Assembly (NCBI GenBank): GCA_013397795.1
Contig: VZTJ01003848.1
Span: forward strand, 1,893,255 to 1,957,254
Reading direction: 5' to 3'
Source of the DNA: Orthonyx spaldingii
Lineage: Eukaryota; Chordata; Aves; Passeriformes; Orthonychidae
Length of the DNA stretch: 64,000 nt
Positions 36,641 through 49,385 of the stretch are shown piece by piece; the stretch's first letter is position 1, and the number at the start of each line of letters is the position of its first letter. The position numbers were made by a program, and so were the translations under genes. Below the pieces are notes generated by a model. The model was not told where the DNA came from. It saw nothing but the letters and a program-made list of their open reading frames with translations, and made no database searches.

Positions 36641-38005
36641 AAAGCATATCAGGTAATAAAAAGGGTGCTCTCAGAAGGATGCTGTCACCCTTTTGAATAT
36701 GTCACATACATCTGAGCTGTGTTTTGCTGACCTATTTTCCTTCCTCCCCGTGCAGATGGAGCCAAGATCAGACACAGCCACAATAACTCATAGCCTGGCA
36801 AGTGTTGGCTGTAACAACCATTCCAGAGCAATCATTAGACTACACCCAGTACCACACAGTACAAAGGCAGTTTTAAGATTCCTCTGTGCACGTTTCAAGT
36901 TCATACCCTTCTTCTGATGTTCTTCACAGATAGAAACAAATTCTCTAGTTGGCTCCGTGATAGGGTCTGGAAAGTCTAAATTCTGATTAGAAGTAAGGAT
37001 CACTTCATCTCTCAAGCATTTCTGCCTTACTGACTCCCCTCCCTTCCCAAAGAATGAAAATCCCTTTAACCCTCTGTAAATTGCATTGGCAGCGTGAGTG
37101 CAAGGGGTTTTGTTGCCATGTGAAGATAAAAATAACTCCCACCCACTCTTATCTTTCCTAAGGTAAATTATGCATGTGTAATAGCAAGATAGGTGATTGC
37201 TGTCCCCTGATTTTTATTAGGAATGAGCAGCCAAAATATTATAGGTCTTAGATATGAGTACAAGAAGCAACCTTTTGTTTTGAACTGGCTCCAACTTTAT
37301 TAGGTAAATTCCATTCTTGCAAGTGAAAAAACACAGAGTCAGAAATGGGATTGATAAGTCTTCATTCCACAGATTTCTGGCCATTTTGTACTTTTTTGCT
37401 TTTCATAAAATAAAATTTAAATGAAAAGTCAGCTTCCCTTCAAATCTTTTGCTGAAAGCACAGTTAACAAGGCCTCATTTCCCCACCAAAATATACCAAG
37501 ACAAACCTACAATCAAAATTATGTCCTCTTGGCTTTCCATTTATTATAGTCTCTTTTCTTTCTTTTTTTTTTCTTTGAGAGATACAATTTAAAAAAAAAT
37601 AAATCTCATCTTTCTGCATCATTCTGATTTTTGTTTCTTCTCTTTCTGAAGCGTGCAATTATGTTTGTCAAGCTGCAATGAATGCAGTTTAATTGAATGG
37701 ATCAGAAACAAAAATTTAAACCTTTTATTTTAAGAATCTCAGGGTCTATGGGAACCCCACTCATAAGTTTTGAAATCAAGGAATTGTGCAGGGATAGAGA
37801 AAAAACAGGATTTGAACATGAGTAGCTAGACTTAAAATAAATCACCTTGCTGTTAAAGCTTAAGAAAACCAAGAATTCTCTTCCAAAAGCAAGAGCACTG
37901 ATTTCTAAGGGTATTAGAGATGATCCTTTCACAAGACTCAGAGTCTGGATCAGAGTCTATTCAAGCTGGGGGAGTTTCGAATTATAACTGAGAAAGACCA
38001 GGTGT
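36641..38005. other. unique non-coding DNA
   Basis: Nothing recognised except a pyrimidine tract at about 37548-37577 (ctcttttctttctttttttt) and a modest open minus frame at 36788-37015. Confidence 0.45.
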
Positions 38006-38010
38006 GATTC
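38006..38010 (+). repeat. target-site duplication, left copy (gattc)
   Basis: Five bases just before the LTR's TG. They are repeated exactly after its CA, at 38582-38586. Confidence 0.85.
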
Positions 38011-38581
38011 TGTCCTGGTTTCAGCTTGGGTAGAGTTCATTTCTTCCCAGCAGCTGTTACAGAGCTGTGTTTTGAATTTGGAATGAGAATGGTGTTGATA
38101 ACACACTGATGTTTTGGTTTTTACTAAGTTTTGTTTATCCTGAGTCAATGTCTATTTTTTTTTTTTTTTTCTCCTGCTCTGCTATTGAGGATGTAGATGA
38201 AAGAAACTGGGAGGGAGCACAGCTGGGACAGGTGACCCAAACTGACCAAAGGGATGTTCCACCTTAGAACACTGTGCCCAGTACATAAACTGGGGGGACT
38301 TACCCAGAAGGGGCTGATCTGAGTTTGGAAAGGGGGGTCTGTTATCAGTCAGCGGGTGTGAGAAATTGCATTGTGCATAATTTTTTTCCTTTTTATTATA
38401 ACTATTATTTACCTTTATTATTGCATTGTACTTTATTTTCAATTGTTCAACTGTTCTTATCTCAACATACAAGTTTTACTTCAATTCTTCTCCCCATTTC
38501 ACCAGGGTGGGGGGCAAGAGGGAGGGGTTGAGTGAGAGGCTGTGTGGTGTTTCACCTCCATCTGGGTTTAAAACCACAACA
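38011..38581 (+). mobile_element. solo LTR of an endogenous retrovirus, likely ERVL class
   Basis: A 571-bp LTR starts 'tgtcctggtttcagcttggg' and ends 'tttaaaaccacaaca', so it has TG...CA ends. It is flanked by an exact 5-bp duplication (gattc), the length usual for ERVL elements. The motifs match a widespread avian LTR: 'gttgataacacactgatgtt', 'aactgaccaaagggatgttc', a TATA-like 'agtacataaactgg' near 38279, 'gcattgtgcataa' and 'gttcttatctcaaca' near 38453. A T-run at 38156-38171 is probably a later expansion. No gag, pol or env is present, so it most likely formed by recombination between the two LTRs of a provirus. It could act as a promoter or polyadenylation site on the plus strand. Confidence 0.92.
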
Positions 38582-38586
38582 GATTC
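38582..38586 (+). repeat. target-site duplication, right copy (gattc)
   Basis: Exact match to 38006-38010, directly after the LTR's terminal 'acaaca'. Confidence 0.85.
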
Positions 38587-41500
38587 AAACTGGACCGTTA
38601 GATTTTCCCTTCAACTTCTTCCCAACCACTAATTAAACTTTCCTTTTTAGATGAAGCAGCGTTTGTGGAGTTTAGTTGCTCTTAATTAAAGCTACATAAC
38701 AAGTGCTAGAAGTTCCTAACTTTAGAAGAAACAGAGTAGAGTCTTACTTCCCAATTAATGCTTTCTTTTCAGATTTGGGGTCTTAACAACACAAATATTA
38801 AAACAAGTGATTGAAACAGCTCCAAACTTATTCCATGTGTGGATAAAATTGAAAAGTAAAGATAGCTTTGCCTTGGAAAATTCAGCTTGTAGCTCTTGAT
38901 TTGAAAAGTTAGTGGAGAATTAACTTTTTGTTATCATCCCTCAAGGCATGTTTTGTGCCATGGGGCTGAGCAGCTGGTATGATGCCTCTCCCCTCAGTCT
39001 CTAGCAGCATTTTGATTCCAATAGGCACAGTGCCTTTGGAGCCAGAATGAGCACAGCTATCACTGAGAATAAGGCTGCAGAGCCTGGATTGTTCATATTC
39101 AGGGAGAACAAAAGGGCTGTGAGGGTGTCTGACACCTGTCTAGGGGTGTAAGCAACTAAGTAAGACTTTTTCATTCTCTTTTTTCCAAACGTTTGCCTAT
39201 GCAATCACTATATTATTATTACTATTACTATTACTATTACTGTTGTTGTTATTTTCCTCTGTGGAACTTATCAAACTGAAAAAAGCCCTCTTTACAATCT
39301 TAAATGTACCTATATTTTATGGTTCCCATTTAGTTTTGCCCCACTCCCACCTTTTTTAGCACACCTGTATTTTTGGAGGTATTCAGAACTTTGACATCGT
39401 TCCTGCACTAAGGCTTCCCTTTTCTGCCCACTCCCCACGCAGCCCTCTCAGTTCCCTCGTGTCATTCCACAAGAAGAGCTGAGTTTTCCATAACGAATGG
39501 TAGCCAGCATCAACTGGATCAGAGGCTGCTCCGGTGCAGGTGCAGGACTTGTCTCCAGTGGTGAGCTGAGCCTTTGCCTCCCTGCCCACAGTCCTTTGCC
39601 TCGAGCTGTTGTGGACTTTGGCCAGAAACACTGGGGCAGGCTCTGAGTATCTCAGCTGCTTCCTTCCTGAGGTGTCAAACTGAGAGCAACCCTCAAGCAG
39701 GCAGTCTGCTGTTACAGTGAAGATTTTGTATTGGCAAGAGGCTGGGCACCTGCAGAGACTCAATTTCCATCCTAAGGACATATTTTATCAATTAATGTCT
39801 CAAAGCTTTAAGAGTTTCTCACTTCTGACAAGGCAATGGCTGAATTTACAGCCCTGGTGGAGCCAATATTTCCATCAGTTTCATCAGAGGTTTTGCTAAT
39901 ATATGATGCCCAAATAGAGTCATCCAAGTAAACTTGCAGGAGAGTTTCTTGGGAGTTTTTGGAATATGTTTAATGCAGATGAAAATAAACAGTACCTTAA
40001 TGAGTAGTCAGAATCAACAGTTGGCTATAAGTAACAATGAACAAACAAAACAGACTTTAAGAATATGCAATGTCAATCATTTTGACATTGAAGCAAATTT
40101 TATATCAGTTGGTGACACCAGATGATAGCATGATTACAAGGGGAGAGAATTGCACTGCCTATTTCTGTCTGGATAAAAATAGGCAGCTTAAATCTCTCAA
40201 GATTTGCCAGTGCAGAGACTGTCTGGTGTAAATGTACACATTGTGTTAACTACAATTGAGTTAAAGCAGCGGTAAATGCTGGGAGCAAGCTCTATGCTAA
40301 TCCTCAAAAAAATTAAAGACCCTCCAGAAACCTTTCTGAACAGGATGTAGTTGGTTTTTTGCCCAAGCATTGTGCAATTCTTAACTTTCAACACACCAAA
40401 AAATTTGCAATCGAACACAAGCAGTAAAAAGTATGCAGTCATCCTCTGAAGTAAGATGTTTCTATTACGCTTCTATCCTGGGCATATCAGCCATGAATTC
40501 AATGAATTACTGAAAAATGCTGATCTCTTCAGCTATTAAGGATAAACAATCTTTTCATTACAAATTCTTTCCAGTTACCTTGTCTAACTTTTCAGAAGTC
40601 ATGTCAGTGTCATAGAACTCTTCATTAATTCTTGAATTTTTCTGATCCACCTAAAAACAAATTAAAACATGCTTCAGAGAGATACAGATAGAAAAATTAC
40701 AAAGGAGAATAAGTTACTCGTTTCCTGCATCTCAAGGAAACCCTTTCACTACAGCACAGCACAGTTTCTCCTCTTGAAACAAAGTTGGAGCTGTGCTCTC
40801 ACAATCCACAGATGTCTATTGATCTACATATGGCAAAGGAGTCACAAAGCAGGGCACATAACATTGGTCAGGAACTCACAAAAATTCAAAGACCCAAAAG
40901 TAATTCCCTCAGAAACAGAAATAAGAAACAAAAATCAAAATGTTTGGAGGGGTAACTTCAATTATCTGCCAAATTGTCTCATTTTATAGTAAGTTTGTAA
41001 GCATTCAGCTTCTTAGAGGTTAATCACTTGGTGCAAAAGTGAACCTCAGGATATGCTAACATAAATCATATGTGCAGCATTATTCAGTGCTCAGCCACTG
41101 TCATGGATTATGGCAGAAAAAGTCAGCTAGGCACATTCCAGAGATACAGTAAAAGCCTGCAATTTTTAATTTAAGGCAGTTTATTTACAAGATAACAAAA
41201 TGAATACACACTCTACCTTTTCAGACTTTTCTTTTACAAGGGAGCCCTCTTCAGCAGAAAGCTTCTGACTGATAACAGTTCAGAATACTTCCCAGAAAAG
41301 ATAATATTATGAAGTTTTCTGTAGTTGGACTATGTTAATCAAATGTTCAGCCAGAATTACAGTTTCTCCCCCTCCCAACAGTGCAGCAGAAAGGTCAGTA
41401 TCTTTACCAGTAGTTTATGCAGCAGAACTTCATAACTCTGCCATCCTCACCCAGTAACATGGAGAAGATCTTGACTTAACCCAGGACAAACACGGACAGG

Positions 41501-43142
41501 GCACAGAGTATAAGGAGATCCTGTCTTGAGTCCCGGTACCAAAAAACTTAACATGAATGAACAAAGATAAACATCTGTGGCACCTTTGAGATTCACAAGT
41601 TTTCAACAATCTCCTACACTTGAAAGAGCAGGAAACCCCGTTTCAACATAGTAAGCAAGGCACACAATCAATTAGTAAGCCAATTAACAAATTTTGTATT
41701 GCTGGAATGTAGAAAAAAACTTGGGCTGTAGTATCATCTCCAAAGAGCTGAGATGCTGAATGATCATGAATTGCATCAGTTCTGAGAGCAGTTTTCTATC
41801 CAAGATGTTTTTGTCCACCAGGGTTTTATTCAGAGAAGAAATAAAACTGAAATAAAGCAGTATTTCATCACTTTGTTTGTCAGCCTTGAGTCCATTACAA
41901 CAGCAAATTGGAAGATGGAATGTCAACTTACACTAACAATAACTAGTGAAAAATGAGAGTGGAATTGCAGACAAATAATCTATGATTGTTGAAGATTTTT
42001 TTATGTATAACAATCAGCCACTTAGATATGCCTCATTCCCTCTGTGGCTGTTATAGCAGCCATAACTGTCAACCCTACCCTGGTTTTGCTGCACTCACTC
42101 CCAAATCCTATTCCTGGATTAAATAGGCATTAGGCATGTGTCTGAGGGTAGTGGAAAGACAATACAGAGCCTTTGAATAGTGGAAGAAGAGCACATACTG
42201 ACAGTACAGAGGTATTTACTAGCCAAAGCTGCAGTGGGGATCTTAAAAGGAGTGATGCTGCTGAATGAGAAAGACTCCACAGTTAAAAACATTCACTTAC
42301 ATGTCTATGCACGAATAATGAACTTACCATGAGAAATCACAGATGGAGATTCAGCTGTAAGTACAGATCTCCTTCGTGGTTAGGAGGATGTGCTGACCTA
42401 TAAAGTTATAGTATTTTGCCAAGGACCTTCAGAGTTAAAAAAAGTATGGTCCAGTAAAGCAAATGCAAGCAGTAAAATCTCTTAAGTTACAATATAAGAA
42501 AGGAACATGAAAAGAAAATCAGCACACTTCAAGACACCAAGGTCACCAGAACCAGACTGCAGTCAGACTAGAAATTAGAGGATCTAATATAAGGTGTAGG
42601 ACAAAGGGTGAGGGTGACTTTTGTAAAAGTAACCCCTGCAGTATTACATACTACTCATTCAGAGCAAAGGAGGGAGAGGACAGAATAGGGACTTCACTGA
42701 ACGGCTGGAGAGCTAATATAAAGAAAAAGGAAGGAAGATTTTTTCCTTCTGTGACGTGCAAATGTCATTTTAAGGTACAAAGATCCTAGCCAGATGGGGC
42801 AGAATTCATCCAAACAGTGATTTTGCTGAAATAAACTCCTGAGAAAGAGCTCATGGGGAAACAGAACTACACAGAGGGAAAGAAAAGTGAAAAGCCTGAG
42901 GATCTGGCTGAAGAGAAAAACAAAAGGGATGACAGTGCTTACAAATTAAATTAACTAACTCAGAGATTAAATTTGGTATTTGAGAGTACTAATAAAGGAA
43001 CAAGAATGAAAACCCCATGAAGAAGGTCATTAAAGATTTAATGCCCAAACGCAAAAAGTTTAGCAAAATGAAAAAGGCCAGGAATGACTATATAAAGAGA
43101 AGTGGTAACAGAATGTCTGAAACCACAGCTATGAAATCATGA
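38587..43142. other. unique non-coding DNA
   Basis: No recognised gene. 39400-39720 is GC-richer and open on the minus strand for 132 codons (39383-39781) without a family signature. 41230-41560 has an LTR-like texture on the minus strand, discussed under rejected items. Confidence 0.45.
39211..39252 (+). repeat. imperfect trinucleotide/hexanucleotide repeat
   Basis: 'tattattattactattacta' and 'ttactattactgttgttgtt': units of ATT, ACT and GTT in series, about 42 bases. Confidence 0.85.
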
Positions 43143-43188
43143 AGGCATGGATATAAAGTAGGCATGGATATAAAGTAGGCATGGATAT
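43143..43188 (+). repeat. 17-bp tandem repeat, 2.7 copies
   Basis: The unit 'aggcatggatataaagt' occurs at 43143-43159 and 43160-43176, with 12 bases of a third copy (aggcatggatat) to 43188. Copies are identical, so the duplication is recent or actively varying. Confidence 0.92.
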
Positions 43189-46100
43189 GACGTGTTTGCA
43201 AGGTTTATGAATGATTTGTAACACAGTCCCCTATGGTGAGTCCATTCCACTGACTTGAAGGTGGGCAGCATACCACCATATGATCTGCTGTTCTCTGATT
43301 TTTATATTGAGGGAAGATGGTGGTGTCATATACACACTTGTAATTAAGACATTTCCTTATCTTCACAAACCTGGGAAGTTTACATTTCCCAGACACCATT
43401 TTTCACAGGAGCATTCCTGTCTCATGAGGGACATACCAGGCTCCTGGGAGCAGAGATCAGGGAACTCAGATCAGGGCACTGCTGGTAGTTACCCATCTCC
43501 TGCCCTGAGTGGCTAGGTGGTCATATCCAAAGGGCCTTTGGAGGAGAAGGGAGTGAACCACAAGCCAGATGAATCGTCTTGGCTGCAGGTGGCCCTAGCA
43601 CCTCATCCTGGGAAATATGCATGGATCAGACACAACCTGTACTAACACATCGCATGCCTTCAGACATCAGCAGACAAATGGGCAATGTGGCCACCTTCAA
43701 CAGAGCATAGACACAAAGATGGGCAGCTGAAGTTACCCTATGGGCTACAAAGGACACCCATGGAGGATTTCTTTTTTCTCTGACTGAAAGTGTTCAAAAT
43801 TAAAGGTGAAGGATGACAAAGAGGGTTGCACAAGCAGCATAATGCCAGCTAATAGACTTTTCAGTCTAAAATGTTGAGATATCTTTATTTAGACACTGAG
43901 AGTTCACTGGTAGCCACTTTGCTGGGCAGTTGCCATGAATTGAACTAATAGCCCTGAAGTATTGATTTCAACTACCAGGTGAAGAGATAAAGTGGGGGGG
44001 ATGTTGCAGAGACACAGCATTCCTAGATGCACATGTACCCCTGTGGATACAGCATGTAAGGTGTGCTGTCACTGCAGAATAGAAATATGAAAGCCCTGTA
44101 ATGTTTTCTTCCCTGTTCTTGCAGAGCACAGCTGGCTTGTAGATGGAAAAACCTCCTTGTAACCTTGGTTGTCCAGGCTGGTCCAGGCTGGAAACACAGA
44201 GAGTTTCCTTTAGAGCCCAGTTAGTTTTCTCTGTTTTTGTAGGCATCTCTTTAAGCAACACAAATGCAACAGAAACAGAAAAGATGCAGTTCCAAAACTG
44301 CAGGATCCTTGTTTCTCCATCTGACAGTCTGGAGTAGAGGAAACATCCCTCAGTTTGTTTTCCAGTAAAGTCTTAGCAAGTTATTAGATGCTGACTTTTG
44401 CACTAAACTTCTCCGTCAATAGCCTCAGCTAAGAACCCTGCCAAGAAAAAATGCTGTGAGGAAAAAGAGAGAGGCACAGAGGATTCAGGGTGCATAGGAA
44501 GCAGCTGAGATAAATGTATATTTACAAGAAGAGATAATTTTTATGTTCACGCTATCTCATGAATGCCTCGAACAATTTAATTTTCCTGCGAAATCACAGA
44601 CTCTGGATATATTTTAGGTTTCCAGAAACAAACTTCTTCTTCAAAGACCTTACAATACAAGTATTTTACACAGTGGATTATGAATCAAGCTCAGAGCTGA
44701 GTGAATGGCAAAGTCCACAAATGCAGTATACATGCACACATCCCAGAAAACAGACCCAAGCACTCTGAAAAAAACACCTTCTTCTACTTAATATTTGTGG
44801 GTCATTGTAATGAACTATGAACTCAGTACCAGACCTTTTGATCCTGCACTGGAGCCTTCAATGTCTTTAATTCCTTGACAAAAAGAAAACAAGAGCAGGA
44901 ACAGTTCTGCATATAAGCACAAGATGAACTATATGAAAGAAACATAACATTTTGTTGTATTAACCCTGCCTGAACTAAACTGGTATTAGAAAGCAATTTA
45001 AATCTTCACCTTAGAGATAAGCAAGAATCTTCATCATGGCTCTTGCTAAATTGTACCTGTTGCTGGTTACTCTTTGTTTCACCATTGTGGTAAAACCTGC
45101 AGAAATATCATTAAATATTACACACAGCAGCACTGAAATGCATGGTACCTGCTTGCATAATAGGTGTCACATTTCTTTGCTACCAGTGTCCAACTGATTT
45201 ACATTGCTTTTATAGATACCGTTCATCTCGTCCCTTACTCAAGCTTCTCACTCTTTTGGTTTGTTTTCATAAGTGGCAAAGTCTTCTTTTCCCATTGTCA
45301 GAATGTGGCTTTGAAGCACGCAGTGAAATGTTTTGCAGCCTCTCTCAATCATAATTCATCAGTTTCTTGATAGTCTTTTCCACAGTTGATTTACCTCTTA
45401 ATTGTTTTCATTTCTGTTGAACAGAAAGCTTTAAAACATCAAGTATATATTTTAGTCCATTGATCTTAGTGCTGTTATTTTGCTTGCAAATGTAATCAAG
45501 CAAAAATCATTTGTACCTAAGCAACTCTATCTTTCAGGTTTGTGATCTATTTCTCTTTATCTTTCAAAATGATGTTTCAGAGTTCCCCAAGCTTAGATGC
45601 TAAAAATAAAGAACTTTTATCTTCTTTCAGCATGAGAACTCAAACCTATCTCACACAGTCTCCCACCCTACATGTTAGTGCAGCTTTTCTTCTCTGTAAA
45701 ACTAGAGGTCAGTCATCCTGCTCTCTGTCTTGCCTTGGTGATCTTCTGCAGATGCTGTCAAGTTGTGATTGGTCTGGCAATTTGTAAGTGACCTTCAGAA
45801 GAATTTCTGACTTTTTTGCGTAGTCCACTCACAAAAACCACCATGGGGTCCTTTTTTAAAACTCTCAGTCACACAGACCTTCCTATCAGGCTTTATAAAT
45901 GTCAAGATTATTCACAAATTCTTATACAAAAACAATTTCAAATCCTTACTGCTTTTCACTCCATCTCCCAGTTATTGGCATAAAGATAATCAAAGATCTG
46001 CTTTCCACATCTCTCGATATTTTGATTCATTTTATTCTCAAGACCTTTTTATATTATCCTGAGTTTTCATTTTAATCCATTTTGTTATTAATTTAACCTC

Positions 46101-47073
46101 CTTTGGTAACATCCTCCTTCTCCAGAAATCTGGCTGCTTTTCTGGTATTGAGGATTGAAACTTTATTATTCCCTTGTCTCCTTAGTAAGAGAATCAGTTA
46201 TCCACAGCAAAAAAAAACCTGCTCTTACCAAGTGAGCTGCTCATTTGCAGAAAGCTCTTTCTTTACTTTTCTTTCCCTTCTTCAGAAGCTTCTTGAGCTC
46301 TTTTAGTTTTAACCCCATTCCCCAACGTCCATATCTATCAGCAGCAGCAGATCCCCTGCCTCCCAGAGCCAGAAGCCTTTCCAACTCTCGATTCCCATTT
46401 CCTATCATCATTCTGGAAAATGCACGGCCCTTTTACTTGTTCCTTGAAAATATTTTCCCATCCTTTTTGGCACAGAATTGCTAACAGGACCATCATTTCT
46501 CTTTAGTCTGCTGGAGATCTCCACTTAGACACACTCAATTGCGTTGCAGACTGGGCTGCCAGCCAGCCACAGGTATGTCACCTCATAGCTGTCTGGTCCA
46601 GACAGCCAGCTGTGTCTTCAGCAACAGCTTCTGCTCTTTTCATATTGGAGGCATGAGAACAGCAGGGCTACCTCAAATTATGTTCTATTATTTTTCCTCT
46701 TTGCCAGGGTGAACTGAAGGAGCTATAAAGGAGAGTTTTACATGACATAACTTTATTGACTGAGTTTTGATGCAAATTTCCTTAGACTATTTCTGGAGCC
46801 ACAGGAAAATAATAAATCCCTGCAGGACATGATACAGGCACATAAATAACAGTCCTCAGGAGAGCAGTTCTTAGAGGCATTCCCTTTCCATCTGCATTGG
46901 CTAGACAGAGCAAAGGAAAGTGCCTTCATAACACATCAGTTACACAAAGTGCTGGGCATTGGGAGACCTGGATATCTCTATTTCACAGCCACTGTCACCG
47001 GCCTGAGCCTTGTTGGGTGCTTGGTTGACATGCTACCACTTCAGCCTGTGTTGACCAGTGTAAATGTCCCTAC
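43189..47073. other. unique non-coding DNA
   Basis: No recognised gene or interspersed repeat. Several open plus frames (45142-45354, 45542-45787, 46245-46484) lie in a pyrimidine-rich stretch and are not protein-like. Confidence 0.45.
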
Positions 47074-47228
47074 TGGAGTTCTGCAATTTCAAAATTGATG
47101 CATTCTCCTTTTCCTTATTCAGCAGCTCTTTAGTCATTTGGTCACAGCATGTGATATCTGCATTTGTCCTTCCAATTTTGTTTTCCAGTATGGCCACTGA
47201 CTTGTATTGTAGATAGAGACAATCTTTG
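47074..47228 (-). CDS. possible 155-bp internal exon (unrecognised)
   Basis: Minus-strand reading: a long pyrimidine tract (ttggtttctttttcctgcct) precedes the acceptor 'gaagccag'. The frame is open to a possible donor, 'tcca|gtaggg'. The peptide includes LYLQYKSVAILENKIGRTN and MTKELLNKEKENASILKLQ. It is rich in Lys, Glu, Asn and Leu and could form a helix or coiled coil. The larger open frame is 47033-47302. The donor is weaker than ideal and no family is recognised. It is on the same strand as the candidate at 30145-30273, but nothing links the two. It may be chance or an old pseudogene. Confidence 0.2.
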
Positions 47229-47738
47229 CTGGCTTCAGGCAGGAAAAAGAAACCAATGAAATAAACCCAATTATAGACACAGTCACTCAAGCCATTGTAC
47301 ACAGAATAATATGTGGGTCATTTAAAGCAAAGTATATGTGCTGCAATTTGGTATTTTCTAAATAGCACAAGCATCCCAATCAGTAATTGGCTATTGCTAC
47401 TGCCCTGTTCCACCAGTCTGTTGGCAGGAAGGGACTGTCCCCTCCAATACAGACATTCACCTCTGTCTCCAAGGTCTCAGCCACACAGACTTATAGATGT
47501 GCCAAAGTTTCATCTCCCAAGATTCTAATCATGGGAAGAACAAGATGAAGGCAGTAAAAAACCTGCACAAGCCTCCAAAGAGGAACCATTTTAATTAGTT
47601 ATCCTTCTCCCAGAAGAAGTGCCTGAGACTAAAATTACAGTTTTTATACAGAACCTAACCTATAAACAGAACTAACTAAAGTATGTAATCCTATGGTGCA
47701 CATCTCACTTATCCCTGAGGACTCATAAGTGAACATGG

Positions 47739-47866
47739 AATAAGAATATAAGAACAAGAACAAGAATAAGAATAAGAATAAGAATAAGAATAAGAATAAG
47801 AATAAGAATAAGAATAAGAATAAGAATAAGAATAAGAATAAGAATAAGAATAAGAATAAGAATAAG
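47739..47866 (+). repeat. hexanucleotide satellite (AAGAAT)n
   Basis: About 17 near-perfect units of 'aagaat' from about 47763 to 47866, with a variant start (aagaatataagaacaagaac) from 47739. A 6-base unit keeps frames open, so the minus strand shows a false frame of alternating Phe-Leu (47644-47988). The length is likely polymorphic. Confidence 0.97.
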
Positions 47867-48814
47867 TGATTGGATCTGTTGGAGTACCAAGAATCCACAG
47901 TTTTCAATGAATAATTGACACTATTCCTCAAACAAAAAAAGACCAGGCCACTTATCTCTGGTTCCATTGGCTTCATCAAAAATTGCAAATACTGAAGCTT
48001 ACTGAAGAAATCAAGTGTAGCAGGTTGAACGCCTACTTTCAGTCACCACATTTGACAGCCCCACAAATCTGTGTAATAACATTTTGGCCATAAAATACAC
48101 TGCACTATTTTAACACTCAACATGTTTATGCTTGAAGCTGCCTCTTGAATTCCCAGGGAGGCATTAGAAGAAAATTAAAAAGCACAGCCAAAAAATATAA
48201 CCACAGTCAGCCCCCACTCATAAAGTTTAATTGGAAAGCAGATATTAAGTATGTATCTTTATTACATTTTGAAACAATGAATAATATATATGTTGTTGGC
48301 TAAAGACTGAGCTCTGAAGAGTGAGTACATTGTTTTATTATTCAAATGCAAGTTAAAGTGCACTGTATTTTCAATTCATATGGGCACCACTTTCTGTGAA
48401 ATAAATAAATACATCCACCAGCCTCAGATGTTGATTTACATACTCAAGTACCTCTAATCACAATCCTAAAAGCAAGGGTGGGAAAAAACAGTAGCCAAAG
48501 CTGTTGCCAGGACAACTTATCCCCGGATTTAGCATTATCATGAAGGGAAAACCTACAAGGAATTTAATTAACCAATACCTCAAACTTGCAGCCTGCCAAG
48601 CACTGCCTACTCCCTTTTAAATCCAAATCCCTCAGGAATGACTGCACTGCTGGTGGCTGCACCCGCTCAACAGAGAAGCAGCGTGGGATATGTCCACAGG
48701 ATTCCGTACGAGCAGCGTGAGCCTGCCCCATGCCCTGGCCCACAGCAGGAGACACGAGCCAGCAGTCATGCTAGGCTGGCTGTCAACCTGGAGCCAAGCC
48801 CCAGCTAATACAAC
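47867..48814. other. unique non-coding DNA
   Basis: Nothing recognised. The stretch 48640-48780 is slightly GC-richer and holds a short minus frame without signature. Confidence 0.45.
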
Positions 48815-49060
48815 CTAGAATCTAAGAATTATGGGATTGTCTATACTGGAAAAGATCCTTAAGATTATCAAGTCCAAAGGTTCACTCAGCACTGCCAGGT
48901 CAACAACTAAACCATGCCCTTGAAGGCCACATCTACACATCTTTTAAATAATTTCAGAGATGGTGACTCCACCACTTCCCTGGGAAGCCTGTTCCAAAGT
49001 TTGACAATGCTTTTGGTGATGGAATTTTTTCTAATATCCAATCTAAAACTTATCTCCTTT
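48815..49060 (-). mobile_element. CR1 3' tail fragment, minus strand
   Basis: Read in reverse complement it runs 'ttggatattagaaaaaattc', 'tggaacaggcttcccaggga', 'gtggtggagtcaccatctct', 'gggcatggtttagttgttga' and 'ggacttgataatcttaagga' to a degraded octamer end near 48815. This is the usual order of a CR1 tail. It is 5'-truncated and diverged. Confidence 0.88.
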
Positions 49061-49182
49061 TCTGTTAAAGAATATATTAACCCAAGTTTTACATTTCAGT
49101 GATGTGATCACACTGCCCTTGGTGAGCTGAGTGAACAGGCCTGCATCTGGCACTCTCTATAGTGTAGATTTAATCTTGGACT
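49061..49182. other. spacer between two minus-strand CR1 tails
   Basis: It may hold degraded CR1 sequence but nothing certain. Confidence 0.3.
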
Positions 49183-49385
49183 TAGTTTAGGTTGTCATGA
49201 ATCTTAAAGATCATCTAGTTCCTCTTTGTCCTGTAATGGGCAGGGACACTTTTCACTAGACCAGGTTGATTAAAGCCTCTTCCAACCCAGCCTTGAACAC
49301 TTCCTGGGATGGAGCAGCCACAACTTCTCTGGCCTGTTCCAGTACCTCACCCCTCTCACAGTCAGTGAGCTTAAGGAGAAACCAG
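49183..49385 (-). mobile_element. CR1 3' tail fragment of another subfamily, minus strand
   Basis: In reverse complement: 'ggtactggaacaggccagag', 'gctccatcccaggaagtgtt', 'caaggctgggttggaagagg', then 'aggaactagatgatctttaa' and 'acaacctaaac'. The 3' end lies at the left edge. It differs from the tail at 48815-49060, so two insertions are side by side. A minus frame at 49256-49462 is derived from it. Confidence 0.85.

Noticed and set aside
36907..36982. Minus-strand exon-like segment with donor gtatga and peptide NLDFPDPITEPTREF
   Set aside because: Short, with a weak acceptor; chance segments of this quality are expected in 64 kb.
39383..39781. 132-codon minus frame in a GC-richer patch
   Set aside because: No recognised domain and no convincing flanking splice sites; length is reachable by chance in GC-richer DNA.
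41230..41560. Minus-strand sequence resembling a retroviral primer-binding site (tggtaccgggactcaaga)
   Set aside because: No clear LTR end beside it, no TG...CA border and no internal retroviral sequence found.
46588..46606. Perfect 19-base palindrome gctgtctggtccagacagc
   Set aside because: Nine-base arms with a one-base centre; too short for a hairpin RNA and plausible by chance.
47644..47988. 114-codon minus frame with Phe-Leu repeats
   Set aside because: Artefact of the AAGAAT hexanucleotide array, which keeps frames open.
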